64,000 nt of DNA from Bacteroidota bacterium (lineage in GTDB: Bacteria > Bacteroidota > Bacteroidia > Chitinophagales > Chitinophagaceae). Below are positions 24,753-34,700 of the stretch, piece by piece. The stretch is taken from positions 248,001-312,000 of the forward strand of contig JAFDXN010000060.1 in assembly GCA_018267915.1 (NCBI GenBank), given 5' to 3'. A program made the position numbers and the translations under genes. Below the pieces are notes generated by a model. The model was not told the DNA's origin and made no database searches. It worked only from the letters and a program-made list of their open reading frames with translations. The first letter of the stretch is position 1; each line of letters starts with the position of its first letter.

Positions 24753-25433
24753 ATGAAATTCACGTTTTACGGTCATTCCTGTTTTGCTATCGAGGTAGCG
24801 GGTAAAAAGTTATTGTTCGATCCTTTTGTTACGGGCAACCCGCTGGCTAAGGATAAGATAGACATCAACAGCATAGAGGCCGACTATATACTGGTGAGTC
24901 ACGGCCATGGCGACCATACCGGCGACCTGGTAGCTATCGCAAAGAACACCAAGGCCACGGTGATAACGGCCTACGAGATAGTGAACTGGCTGAATGCGCA
25001 GGGCATAGACCATGCACACCCGATGAACTTCGGGGCTTTCAATTTTGAGTTTGGTGAGGTGCGGTTCACGCCGGCCACGCACAGCAGCGCGCTGCCCGAT
25101 GGCAGCTATGGCGGCAACCCGGGCGGTTTCCTCATCAAGACATCGGAAGGCAATATCTACTACACAGGCGATACCTGCCTCACCATGGACCTGCAACTGA
25201 TACCGCGCTATGCGAAGCTGGACTTTGCCATCATGCCCATAGGCGGCAACTTCACCATGAACGTAAGCGATGCCATTATGGCTGCGGAAATGGTGCAGGC
25301 GAAGAAGGTAATTGGGGTTCACTTCGACAGCTTCGGCTATATCAAAATAGACCACGACAAGGCGAAAGCCGACTTCAAGGCTGCGGGCCTGGAGCTGGTG
25401 TTGCCGGAGATAGGGGCCTCTTTCGAGATTTAG
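24753..25433 (+). CDS. UPF0173-family metal-dependent hydrolase
   Basis: A 226-residue metallo-beta-lactamase-fold protein of the UPF0173 group. Metal ligands are visible in VSHGHGDHTGD (about 49-59), in the ATHSS and TGDT segments, and in the C-terminal VHFDSFG region. The opening MKFTFYGHSCFAIE is characteristic of this family. It is cytoplasmic. The natural substrate is not known. Confidence 0.92.
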   Translation: MKFTFYGHSCFAIEVAGKKLLFDPFVTGNPLAKDKIDINSIEADYILVSHGHGDHTGDLVAIAKNTKATVITAYEIVNWLNAQGIDHAHPMNFGAFNFEFGEVRFTPATHSSALPDGSYGGNPGGFLIKTSEGNIYYTGDTCLTMDLQLIPRYAKLDFAIMPIGGNFTMNVSDAIMAAEMVQAKKVIGVHFDSFGYIKIDHDKAKADFKAAGLELVLPEIGASFEI

Positions 25434-25545
25434 TTGAGGGGGTTGATCAGGTTGATTGAGTTGAATGAGTTGATTAGGTTGAATACAGTCTTTTTTCTTA
25501 AAAAGTCCTTAATCAACTGGTCAACAAGTCAACGTAATCAACTGC
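25434..25545. repeat. GTTGA-rich imperfect repeat with complementary second half
   Basis: The left half is a run of GTTGATTGAGTTGA/GTTGATTAGGTTGAA-type units (25440-25485). The right half (25510-25545) carries the complementary TTAATCAACTGG and GTAATCAACTGC. The two halves could pair into a long imperfect stem-loop. It lies between the UPF0173 gene and parA, and the rest of that gap to 25692 presumably holds the parA promoter. Confidence 0.55.
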
Positions 25546-25692
25546 AGTACGTAACTTATCCACCGGATTATGTAGATCGCGGTTAAATGAGTAATTTACA
25601 GCCTGTAAAGCCTTTTCAGGCTGATTGAGGATTTTTTATCAATTATAGACAATAGGAAAGTCCTGCCGTGTGGCGGGATGGGGTGATCATAT

Positions 25693-26517
25693 ATGGCGAA
25701 AGTAATAGCGATAGCGAACCAGAAGGGCGGTGTGGGCAAGACCACTACGGCCATCAACCTGGCGGCCAGCCTGGCGGTGCTGGAATACAAGACGCTGCTT
25801 GTGGATGCCGATCCGCAGGCCAACAGCACTACGGGTAACGGCTTTGACCTGAAAAATATTCAGCTGAGCCTCTACGACTGCATGGTGAACGAGACACCGG
25901 CCAGCCAGGTGATATTGGAGACGGAGACACCCAACCTGTACCTGCTGCCGAGCCACCTGGACCTGGTGGGTGCCGAGATAGAGCTGATACACCACCCCAA
26001 CAGGGAGCATGTGATGCGCAAGGCGCTGGACGAGCAAAGAAAGAATTACGACTTTATCATCATAGACTGCTCGCCCTCACTGGGCCTGATAACGGTGAAC
26101 GGCCTTACTGCTGCCGACAGCGTGATCATACCCGTACAGTGCGAGTACTTTGCGCTGGAGGGGCTTGGCAAGCTGCTGAACACGATCAAGATCGTGCAGA
26201 CGCGCATCAATACCGAACTGCAGATAGAGGGCATATTGATGACGATGTATGACGGCCGCCTGAGGCTGAGCAACCAGGTGGTGGAAGAGATCAAGAACCA
26301 CTTCGGCGACCTGGTGTTCAACACCATTGTGCACCGCAACACAAGGCTGGGCGAGGCGCCGAGCTTCGGCAAACCTGCCATACTGTATGACGCAGAGAGC
26401 ACAGGCGCACTCAACTACCTGAACCTGGCAAAAGAGGTGCTGCAGAAAAACAACATGACCAAAATAAAGAACGAGGATAGAATATTTGAAACAGGAGAGC
26501 ATGTCGCAGACCAATAA
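25693..26517 (+). CDS. parA: Chromosome-partitioning ATPase ParA/Soj
   Basis: A 274-residue Walker-type partitioning ATPase. The deviant Walker A KGGVGKTTTAINLA starts at residue 10, with DADPQANST near 37, the Walker B-like FIIIDCSPSLGL near 117, and the QCEYFALEGL motif. It has no N-terminal DNA-binding extension, as expected for chromosomal Soj-type proteins. It directs origin segregation together with ParB, whose gene overlaps its end. Confidence 0.96.
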   Translation: MAKVIAIANQKGGVGKTTTAINLAASLAVLEYKTLLVDADPQANSTTGNGFDLKNIQLSLYDCMVNETPASQVILETETPNLYLLPSHLDLVGAEIELIHHPNREHVMRKALDEQRKNYDFIIIDCSPSLGLITVNGLTAADSVIIPVQCEYFALEGLGKLLNTIKIVQTRINTELQIEGILMTMYDGRLRLSNQVVEEIKNHFGDLVFNTIVHRNTRLGEAPSFGKPAILYDAESTGALNYLNLAKEVLQKNNMTKIKNEDRIFETGEHVADQ

Positions 26518-27418
26518 AAAACAGGCGCTGGGTAAGGGCATACGCGCCCTGCTGGACACGATAGACGAGGAGATAAAAACCACGGCTGAGGGTGTGCCCG
26601 CGGTGAGCGGCCAGAACCCGCCTGCAGTAACGCGTGTGCCGCTGGACCAGATAGTGGTGAACCCCAAGCAGCCCCGCCGCGACTTTGACGAGCAGGCGCT
26701 GAAGGAACTGAGCGAGAGCATCAGGCAGCACGATATCATACAGCCTGTAACGGTAGTAAAGACCAACAACAATAAGTATCAACTTATAAGCGGCGAACGC
26801 CGCTGGCGCGCCTCGAAGATGGCGGGCCTGAAAGATATACCTGCCTACGTGCGCACCGCCGACGACCAGCAAATGCTGGAGATGGCCCTGCTGGAAAACC
26901 TGCAGCGTGAGGATCTGAATGCTATGGAAATAAGCTTCAGCTACAAGCGCCTGATGGATGAGTGCGACATGACGCAGGAGCAAGTGGCAGAGCGCATGAA
27001 CAAGGAGCGTAGCACGGTGGCCAACTACCTGCGCCTGCTAAAGCTGCCGCCGGACATACAGAAGTCGCTGCGCGATGGCGAGATAAGCATGGGCCACGCC
27101 CGCGCCATACTGGGCCTGGATATGGTGGACGAACAATTGTACGTGTTTCGCGAAACGGTAAAGAATGGCATGTCGGTAAGGCAGGTGGAGCAGATGGTAA
27201 AGGGTATGCAGGCCGCAGACAAAATGCACACACAAGGCAGCAATGCCCCCGCGGGACCCAAACTGCCACCGGCCTACAAGCGCATTGAGGACAACATGGC
27301 CTCGCACTTCAGCACCAAAGTGAAGCTGGACCGCAAGAAGAACGGAAAGGGCACCATCACCATAGAGTTTTACAACGACGAGGACCTGGAAAGGATCATG
27401 GATAAGATGAGCCTTTGA
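26501..27418 (+). CDS. parB: Chromosome-partitioning protein ParB/Spo0J
   Basis: A 305-residue DNA-binding CTPase. The ATG at 26501 (MSQTNKKQALGKGIRALL) has a GGAG four bases before it and is preferred to a TTG at 26486. It overlaps parA by 17 bases. It contains VPLDQIVVNPKQPRRDFDE, the GERRWRASKMAGL arginine patch, LLENLQREDLNAMEIS, the helix-turn-helix TQEQVAERMNKERSTVANYL, and a C-terminal dimerisation part ending EDLERIMDKMSL. Together with ParA it points to the chromosomal par locus. No parS matching the 16-bp consensus was seen in the window. Confidence 0.95.
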   Translation: MSQTNKKQALGKGIRALLDTIDEEIKTTAEGVPAVSGQNPPAVTRVPLDQIVVNPKQPRRDFDEQALKELSESIRQHDIIQPVTVVKTNNNKYQLISGERRWRASKMAGLKDIPAYVRTADDQQMLEMALLENLQREDLNAMEISFSYKRLMDECDMTQEQVAERMNKERSTVANYLRLLKLPPDIQKSLRDGEISMGHARAILGLDMVDEQLYVFRETVKNGMSVRQVEQMVKGMQAADKMHTQGSNAPAGPKLPPAYKRIEDNMASHFSTKVKLDRKKNGKGTITIEFYNDEDLERIMDKMSL

Positions 27419-27533
27419 TAATGTGCAAATGTGAGAATTTGGAAATGCCTGCCCGGCTGAAGGGCCGTTCGGACGGGTGCAAATTGAATGTGATAAATGC
27501 GACAATGTGATGGAATGGGGTCTTAACCTTAGC

Positions 27534-27609
27534 GTCTTTGCGACTTAGCGGTTAAATTTTTCATAACGCGAGCAAGAATTTTACCGCAAAGGCGCTGAGA
27601 CGCAAAGAC
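27534..27609. repeat. Inverted pair of GTCTTTGCG-type dispersed repeats
   Basis: The left arm (27534-27560, GTCTTTGCGACTTAGCGG onward) and right arm (27577-27609, reading TTTTACCGCAAAGGCGC...GACGCAAAGAC) are near-complementary. They can form a stem of more than 20 pairs with bulges. The arm sequence is the same theme as in the 50-bp repeats at 1684 and 2444. It ends 9 bases before the next gene. Confidence 0.65.
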
Positions 27610-27618
27610 AGTTTATCG

Positions 27619-28095
27619 ATGCAACAGAATTGGGAAAAGGAGGCGAAGGAACACCAGAAGGCCTATAAGCGCCTGCTGGAGCGAGGGGATAAGAACAAGA
27701 TGCTAAAAGCACTGCCCGAACTGCATGAAGAAGCCTTCAGCAAGATAGACTGCCTGCAATGCGCCAACTGCTGCCGCAACTACTCCCCAAGATTTAAGAA
27801 CCCCGACATAAAGCGCATAGCCAAAGTGCTGCGGATGAAGGAAGGGGAACTGGTGCAGCGCTACCTGCGCCTTGACGAGGACGGTGACTATGTTACCAAA
27901 AGCTCTCCCTGTCCTTTCCTGGCGGAGGACAATACCTGCAATATCTACGAGGACCGGCCGAGTGACTGCCGGCGCTATCCTTATACTGACGAGGATGTAC
28001 TGCTGAAAAGGGTCGCGCTGACGCTGAAAAATGCCACCATTTGCCCGGCAACCTACGCCGTGCTGGAGCGCTTGCTGGAGCTGGAAGGGAAGTGA
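27619..28095 (+). CDS. YkgJ-family cysteine-cluster protein
   Basis: A 158-residue cytoplasmic protein with the metal-binding cysteine pattern of the YkgJ/UPF0153 family. CLQCANCC lies near residue 47, followed by SSPCPFL, NTCNIYEDRPSDCRRYP and a late C (ICPATYA). Such proteins probably bind zinc or an Fe-S cluster; the reaction is unknown. The N-terminal 40 residues are a charged helix. The upstream 200 bases hold dispersed repeats. Confidence 0.88.
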   Translation: MQQNWEKEAKEHQKAYKRLLERGDKNKMLKALPELHEEAFSKIDCLQCANCCRNYSPRFKNPDIKRIAKVLRMKEGELVQRYLRLDEDGDYVTKSSPCPFLAEDNTCNIYEDRPSDCRRYPYTDEDVLLKRVALTLKNATICPATYAVLERLLELEGK

Positions 28096-28103
28096 TGGCC
28101 GCC

Positions 28104-28406
28104 TTAGAGTTTCTCAAGATCTATGTTGTTTACCTGCAGGAAATATTCGATCGAACAATGGTTGAGCCTGTCAGATCCGTCGAGCATCTCGGGGCAAAGC
28201 AATATGGTAACATTATTGCTGAAGGGAGAGATGGCTGTGTCGAAAGGTTTGTTATGGTCGGTCATATCCCGGAGCATCTGTTCGAAGTCTTTTTGATTGG
28301 CCGGGAGGATGAGGAATTCTTTGAGCGGTGAGGTAAATGGCTGCATGGTTATTCCTTTGTAAGCAGCGAGTTTTGCGATGGTGTTGTGGGCCTGCTGTAA
28401 ATTCAT
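28104..28406 (-). CDS. Small hypothetical protein, paralogue of 28577 gene
   Basis: A 100-residue soluble protein (starts MNLQQAHNTIAKLAAYKG). It aligns along its full length with the neighbour at 28577-28909. Shared blocks are MQPFTSP(L/V)K(E/D)FLILPA, DF(E)xML(R/K)DMTD, KPF(D/N)xAI, and NHCSIE(Y/Q)F at the end. No known motif or signal peptide. The two form a tandem duplication on the minus strand with 170 non-coding bases between. Function unknown. Confidence 0.65.
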   Translation of the reverse strand: MNLQQAHNTIAKLAAYKGITMQPFTSPLKEFLILPANQKDFEQMLRDMTDHNKPFDTAISPFSNNVTILLCPEMLDGSDRLNHCSIEYFLQVNNIDLEKL

Positions 28407-28576
28407 TGGGGCGTCTATAATTTCTGCTGTAAAGGTTGAAATTCAGCGGGGTACGGCGAAATTTTTAGATTTCTTTAACAAGACATTTATAGCCTGTTAG
28501 CGAAGCGTTAAGAAAAAAGATCCGCACCGATTAATAGAAAAACCAGTGAGGAATCTTGTATGCTCTGGACTGATCG

Positions 28577-28909
28577 TCAGGCTACGTTGCCGAGTGCGTG
28601 GGACTCGAAAATGGTAGCGGGATCGATATCGTTTAGCTGGATGAACTGCTCGATGGAGCAGTGGTTAGGGGCGTCTTTGGCAAGCATATTCTCTGCACAC
28701 GCCACAATGGTAAGCTTGTCGCGATAGGGCAGGATGGCAGCGTTGAAAGGCTTGCGGTTGTCGGTCATGTCTTTGAGCATTTTCTCAAAGTCGGACTGTG
28801 AGGCGGGGAGGATGAGAAAGTCTTTTACAGGACTAGTGAATGGTTGCATGGTGCGGCCTTTAAAGGCGCTTAATTTTTCTACGGCGGATTGAGCTTCTTC
28901 TAAATTCAT
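28577..28909 (-). CDS. Small hypothetical protein, paralogue of 28104 gene
   Basis: A 110-residue protein from the ATG at 28909 (MNLEEAQSAVEKLSAFKG), which lines up exactly with the start of its paralogue; a 14-residue upstream extension to 28951 has no counterpart. It carries the same conserved blocks as the 28104 gene plus about ten extra C-terminal residues (ESHALGNVA). The fixed NHCSIE element near the end is the most likely functional spot. Function unknown. Confidence 0.65.
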   Translation of the reverse strand: MNLEEAQSAVEKLSAFKGRTMQPFTSPVKDFLILPASQSDFEKMLKDMTDNRKPFNAAILPYRDKLTIVACAENMLAKDAPNHCSIEQFIQLNDIDPATIFESHALGNVA

Positions 28910-29044
28910 GAAGAAGTTCCCGTCCGGAGAGAAGGATGGATACCCGATCATAAAGCGAAAAGTTTCTTTTTAAAGAAGAATAAATGCGATAAAAAAATCG
29001 TGCCAAAGGATGACCGAAATGACAAAATGACGCTGGTAATGAAC

Positions 29045-30013
29045 CTAGTAAATATATACGCCGGCTGGGTTATAATTGCGGCGCATGGAGTCCATGATGT
29101 GTGCGGTATCGGCTGGCATAGCGTTCACGGGCATTACCACATCGTAGCTATTAGAGTCCTCGACGATGACCTCGGCCTGGTGACCGTAGCTGATCATGGT
29201 CTTAGCTCTTTTATCGGCTTTCTTGCGGGTGGTGAAGTTGTCGATAATTACCTTGAAGTGCAGCATACCGTCAGGAGTCTTCTGGATAGTGCCTACGGAG
29301 CTGTCTGCATTAGCAACAGAGTCGATCTTTGTTACGGTCGAGTCTTTCTTAGGTGCTGTGGCCGTGTCGGTCGGCGGCGCCATGGTTTGCACCTTATATG
29401 AGAGGCTGCGGTTCTTAACGAAGCGGATGGCGTAAATACCACCTACCACGGCCACCAAAATGAGGAATATCACCAGGAAAATGCGGTTCCAGTTAAGCTG
29501 GCGGCCCATACCACCGGGGTAGGATTGCTGCTGGGCTTGTTGGGCTTGGGGTATATATTCCCTGTGAGGAGGGTTGTATTGCTGCGGTTGCTGCTGCATC
29601 ATCATCTCCTCCTCGGCGCGGCGCGATGTGCGGATGGCCTGGATGGGAGGCGGTGTGTATTGCAGGTGAGGGTCAGTGAGGAACTTCATCTTACCATCGA
29701 CCTCGGTGAACTTGCCTATTGCAGGTATCACCACATCTTTACCCTGGGCGAGATCGGCCTTAGCCTGGGTGCTGTAGTCGCGCAAGGCATTGGAGGCCTT
29801 GGAGATGCTGATAAGCTCGTTGGTAGCGATGAAATTAGCCAGGTTATCGTCGATGGAGCCGGCGGAGGTGAGTACCACTTCGTAGCTGCCTGCCTGCAGG
29901 GCATCGCCGTTGAACGTGGCGGGTTTCTTTTTAAGCTCAAGATTGCCCAGGCCATGTATATAACACGCCTTGTTCTTCAATAAAAAGAGACCTATGTATT
30001 TTGCTACCTCCAT
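29045..30013 (-). CDS. HU-CCDC81-like and SPOR domain membrane protein
   Basis: A 322-residue protein from the ATG at 30013. The N-terminal 125 residues carry two copies of a Bacteroidota HU-like module (GLFLLKNKACYIHGLGNLELKK and later VVIPAIGKFTEVDGKM), the CCDC81-type HU repeat. A proline/glutamine-rich linker (MMMQQQPQQYNPP) leads to one membrane segment (IFLVIFLILVAVVGGIYAI) and a periplasmic SPOR domain (HFKVIIDNFTTRKKADKRAK). This topology places a DNA-binding-like domain in the cytoplasm and a peptidoglycan-binding domain outside. A link between nucleoid and wall is possible but unproven. Confidence 0.85.
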   Translation of the reverse strand: MEVAKYIGLFLLKNKACYIHGLGNLELKKKPATFNGDALQAGSYEVVLTSAGSIDDNLANFIATNELISISKASNALRDYSTQAKADLAQGKDVVIPAIGKFTEVDGKMKFLTDPHLQYTPPPIQAIRTSRRAEEEMMMQQQPQQYNPPHREYIPQAQQAQQQSYPGGMGRQLNWNRIFLVIFLILVAVVGGIYAIRFVKNRSLSYKVQTMAPPTDTATAPKKDSTVTKIDSVANADSSVGTIQKTPDGMLHFKVIIDNFTTRKKADKRAKTMISYGHQAEVIVEDSNSYDVVMPVNAMPADTAHIMDSMRRNYNPAGVYIY

Positions 30014-30081
30014 ATGCAATCGGGTGTAAGATAGTGATTAGGCTTTAAAGCAAAAAACAGCGACAGACCGATAATGATGCA

Positions 30082-31713
30082 TTAAAATTTAACACGAAGA
30101 CCGCCATAAATATTAATGCCATATGCCGGGTAGCCGAGCCAACGCTGATAGTTATTGCCGAGTATATTATTAACCTGTATAAAGGCCGAAAGCCTGCGAA
30201 TGAAGAGGTATTCGGCGCCTGCCCCTATGTCTATGATATCATCGAGCTGGATATCATTCTTGTATTTGTCGATAGCGTGGATATTATCGAGGACCGATAT
30301 GTAACCGTTGATGCTGAGTGTGGGGATGGGACGGAGAACAAAGTCGCCTTTGAATGTGGAGGTAGGTACATGCCAAACCTGCGCCTGTGTGCCGCCCGAA
30401 TATTTGTACCATGCCGTGCTGAAGCCAACAGAGAAGCTATTGGACAGCAAGTAGCGAATGGAGGCCTGCAGGGAAACTGCATGCAGCGTATCGTAAACGA
30501 TATAGAACTGCTTCATGTCGGCAGAATCGTTGAGGAAGAGGGGGAGGCTCTTGAACTGCCACCAGCTAAGCTTGCCTGTGAAGTAGATATGCTGACCGAT
30601 ATTGCTCTGGATGCCTGCGTAAACCTCATTGCTGTGCGACTGGTGCCAGTTGTAGATGTTAAACATGTAGGGGTTCTCCGTGGTGAGCTGCTCGAACGTA
30701 TTGCGGGCTACAGAGCCAAGCCAACCTGCTTTAATGGCAAGCTGGGTTTTAGGTATCATGAAGCTCACGGCTATATCAGGCAAAAAGTAAGTTGATTCGC
30801 CGAAGGCCGGTGACAGGTATGCATGAGCACTGAAATACTGGTTTTGATATTGAATGCCGGGCGTGATACGGATCAGTTTGTTGGGGAAGGCGTAGACGCT
30901 CCCAACCTTGAACTGTGTGAAATCGCCGGACACCGCGAGGGAGAGGTGAAGGTTGTCGTTGATGTGGTAGGTACCGGGCAGGTTGAAACCGAAAGTGGTC
31001 TCTGACGCAGTGAACTTGTCGCCGTAATAAGATACATTAATAGCCGGTGTGTAATCGAATTTAGAATCGCCGTGTGCGGAGTTGTGCATATCCACATTCA
31101 GGCGAATGCCGGTGTAGACCTGTTTGAGCGAATCCGAATTAGCAAAAGTGAATGAGTCGTGGTCGTAGCCATAGAGGCCATAGCGGTTGCGCAATACGGA
31201 GAGGCCTGCGTGCCAGTCCATACGGCTGGTATGCATATAGCCATCTGCTTTAAGGCCGCTTAGTGACGTCTGCTGGCTGGCTATATTGCCTTTTTGCGAC
31301 AGGTGGTGCAGGTGTATGGCTGAGCTGTAGTTCTTGCCCTTTAGCATGCCGATGCCTGCATCAAGATAAATAGTTGAAAGGTTGCCTGCGCCAAGCTTGA
31401 GGTAGTCGGCGAAGGGCTGTTTCGCAGTGTCTTTAGCCAAAGCAAGCGGACGAAGCGGCTGTGCGCTGTACGTGTAGGTGAGCGTTTGCTCCGGTACCTC
31501 GTATTTGAAAGAAGGGTGGCTGGTATCGGCAGGGGGCAGGCCCGGCTGCATTTCCGGTTTAGGTACCTGCTTTACCTCGGGTTTGTAGGACTGCACGATC
31601 TCGATAGTGGAGCTTTTTATTGTTGTATCGGTGCGTTGCAGCTGTTTCTGAGCGCGAGCGGATGCTGCGCAGCACAACAAAATCATCGATATGTAAATGA
31701 TCCTTAGCCTCAT
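30082..31713 (-). CDS. Outer-membrane beta-barrel protein
   Basis: A 543-residue protein with signal peptide (MRLRIIYISMILLCCAASARAQ), a proline-rich spacer (KPEVKQVPKPEMQPGLPP), then a long series of alternating amphipathic strands with aromatic ends. It closes with NIYGGLRVKF, the terminal-aromatic signal used for barrel insertion. It lacks a plug domain, so it is not a full TonB receptor. It lies 10 bases after the large TPR gene on the same strand, suggesting the two work together. Substrate unknown. Confidence 0.75.
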   Translation of the reverse strand: MRLRIIYISMILLCCAASARAQKQLQRTDTTIKSSTIEIVQSYKPEVKQVPKPEMQPGLPPADTSHPSFKYEVPEQTLTYTYSAQPLRPLALAKDTAKQPFADYLKLGAGNLSTIYLDAGIGMLKGKNYSSAIHLHHLSQKGNIASQQTSLSGLKADGYMHTSRMDWHAGLSVLRNRYGLYGYDHDSFTFANSDSLKQVYTGIRLNVDMHNSAHGDSKFDYTPAINVSYYGDKFTASETTFGFNLPGTYHINDNLHLSLAVSGDFTQFKVGSVYAFPNKLIRITPGIQYQNQYFSAHAYLSPAFGESTYFLPDIAVSFMIPKTQLAIKAGWLGSVARNTFEQLTTENPYMFNIYNWHQSHSNEVYAGIQSNIGQHIYFTGKLSWWQFKSLPLFLNDSADMKQFYIVYDTLHAVSLQASIRYLLSNSFSVGFSTAWYKYSGGTQAQVWHVPTSTFKGDFVLRPIPTLSINGYISVLDNIHAIDKYKNDIQLDDIIDIGAGAEYLFIRRLSAFIQVNNILGNNYQRWLGYPAYGINIYGGLRVKF

Positions 31714-31723
31714 GTTCTCCGTA

Positions 31724-34700
31724 TTAATCCTCAGACAATTTACTTTGTTTCTTTTCTAATGACTTCACCTGTTCCAGCTTCTTCGTCGCTTCCTGTTTCA
31801 GCTCTTCGATCTTCGTATTCTTTACAACGCTTTGCAGGGTAGCTTTGGCATTGAAGTAGTCTTTTTGTTTCAGGAAGATGTCGGACATCAGGATGTAGGA
31901 GCTTACGATCCAGTAGTCGTAACCTGCTGACTTGCGAATGGTGGTATTAGCCGCCTCTTCAGCCTCTTTAAGCTTGCCTTGGGCAAAATATATCTCGGCA
32001 ATGTGGTACCTGGCTTCAGCGGCAATAGCACCGTTCTTAGCGTTGGCCAATTGTTTGTAGATATTCAGTGCATCGTCGGCCTTGTTGCCACGCTGGAGGG
32101 TCTTTGCTTTGTAGAATGAAGCTTCAGCCAGGGTGTTTTCGTCTACTTCGGGAAGGTTTAATAAAGTGTCGGCATAGACGGACGTTTCGTCGTACTTGCC
32201 GGTATTGAAGCTGCTGCGCATGATACCAGCATAGGCCATTTGCAAATTTTCCTTACCCATAGCGTAGCCGCGTAATGCTGTGTAATAATCCAGCGCTTTT
32301 GCGTAGTCGCCGGCCTGGTAGGCCATGCCTGCCGCGCGGCGTGCGCTATTCTCGGAGAAGTCGCTGCCGGGCCTACTTAGCACTGCCTCATAATCGGGCA
32401 GGGCAGATTTATAATCGCGGAGTTGATAGTTGCTTTCGCCACGGTAGTAGTATGCTTTTGTCGTGAATGCACCGTTTGGGAACTGCGTGAGATAGTCGGT
32501 GAAACCTTTCCTGGCGTCGGCCCATTTCCCCGAAGAGAACAGTGCTTCTGCCGCCGCGTAATAAGTTGAGTCGATGGCGTCGTTGCTTTCAGAAGGGAGG
32601 TTGTTTTCCTTCAGTAAAGCCGCGTATGCGCCCGGCTGGTTGTTCTCGATATAGAGGCTCTTTAAAGCATCCAGGGCAGCCGGTCTTTCATCAGAATGGG
32701 GGAATTCGGTTACCACCTTTTTATATGCATCGATGGCTTTCGAAGTATTGTTCATTTGCTGGTAAGCGAAACCGATCTTCATCCAGGCTTTTGAAGCCAG
32801 ATCGTGCTCAACCGCCTGTGTAAGTGGCTGTAGAATCGTGATGGCAGGCTGGTATTTGTCCTGTTCTATATAGACAAGAGCGAGTTCATAGCGCGCGCCG
32901 TTGGCATATTTCGATGGCGGCACTTTGTTGAAGAGCGATTGCAGCAAAGTCGCTTTATCGCCCTGCTTACCTTGCAGGCCGAGCAGTATTGCCTTCTGGA
33001 ATATGGCATAGTCAACGTCTGTGCCGTTGGCGGCTATAACCCTATCGTACAGCGACAATGCTTTGTCGTAGTTCTTTTGCATGAAGACGGCATCGGCTTC
33101 GCGGAGGGTAGCTGCCAAAACGGAAGCTTCATCGAGGTTAGATCCTTGCTGTGCTTTGCTGAAGTAGAGCTGTGCCGCAGCGTAGTCATTATCCTGCATG
33201 GCTGCATAACCCATATTGAGATATGCATGCTGAAAAGTGGCTGAAGGACTCAGGTATTTTATGCGCGATTCGCCTAGGAAGTTGCCGGCGGCATCGAGGT
33301 ATTTTTGCCCGTCGGCGACGGCGTCTTTATAGCGTTGTACTTTGTAGGCAATATCGCCTTTCCAGAACCAGGCGGCAGCCTCGTAATTAGGATCTTTGGA
33401 GTGGCTGATAGATAATGTAAACAAGCTATCAGCCTCTGGCAGGTTGCCTTCCATCATTTGCTGCATGGCATAGCCGTAAGCTACCTTTTGATATATCTGC
33501 CAATAGTTGGCCGGGCGGCGGCTTACGTCCTGCAGGGCATTGAATGCCTCGCTATAATTACTGCTCTTCAGCAGCAGGTCGGACATAAGTGTTTTCGCTT
33601 CGTCGTGGAAGGAAGAGGCAGGGTAGTCGGTGAGTAATGAATTCAGCCTGTCACGAGCCTCGTCATTATAGCCCATTTCGTAGGAGAGCTTGGCATTCAG
33701 AATGAGAGCAGCTTCCTGTTGCGCAGGATTGTAGGCCATATCGGCACAGAACCCAAATGCGTTACGGGCGCTTTTCTTATCTCCGGCTTTCAGGTAGCAA
33801 TCACCAAGGAGATACATGGCTGTCTGACCGAGCGAGTCGTGTGCGTTGCTTAACGGCTTGAACTTTTCGATGGCGTTCTGCCACTCATTTACTTTGTAGT
33901 AGCTGAATGCCATTTCGTAGAGATCCTCTTTACGGATCTTATCAGTATGCTCGTAGTAATACTCAAAGTATGCAAGGGCATCCTCGAAGCGGTTCTCCTC
34001 GAAGAGGCACTGTGCGGCGAGCAGGTGCAACTCGTTATCGTAGTATAATTTTTCCTTCAGGTTGGTGAGGCGAACGGCTTCGTTGAGCGCTTTATCACGC
34101 TGGCCCGTGAAGTAATATATTTCAGCTATGTAATAGGGTACGATGCTTTTATATTGGGGCTCGTCCTTAATGCGGTCGAAGCTCTGCAAGGCTTCCTGGT
34201 AGCTATTCTGATTGTACGCGAGGAGACCATAATAATAGTTACCGGCACTATAGTACTTGCCTTTCAGCTCCTTGATAGCGGCAAACAATGGTTCGGCTTT
34301 GTCGAATTTTTTGAGGTTGAAATAGCAGTAGGCCAGCTCAAATTTTTCGCGGGCTATCTCATCGTTGTTCAGGTTGGCGATGCCTGCCATTTCATAGTAC
34401 GGAATAGCGCTGCCGAACTGGTTGTGGTGAAAATAGTATTGCGCTAAAGCAAAGGCGGTTCGCTGCTTCCATGAAGGGCTTGAGGTAGTGGTAATAATAT
34501 TAATCGCTGTGTCTGTGGCCCCGGTCTCATTCGTCTTTAAAAGGGAAGCGGCATAAAAATAATAGGCTTTGCTGCGTGCGTCGGCCTCCGAGTTGTAAAT
34601 AGCCCCGTGCGGTAAGTCGAGATACCTGCGTGCCGACTGGGCGGACATTGCGTAATGCTCCTGCCCATATTGCTCTTCGGCAAGGATCAGCCATTTATTT

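Noticed and set aside
27146..27162. parS-like TGTTTCGCGAAACG inside parB
   Set aside because: It is two bases short of the 16-bp consensus centre and encodes conserved parB residues.
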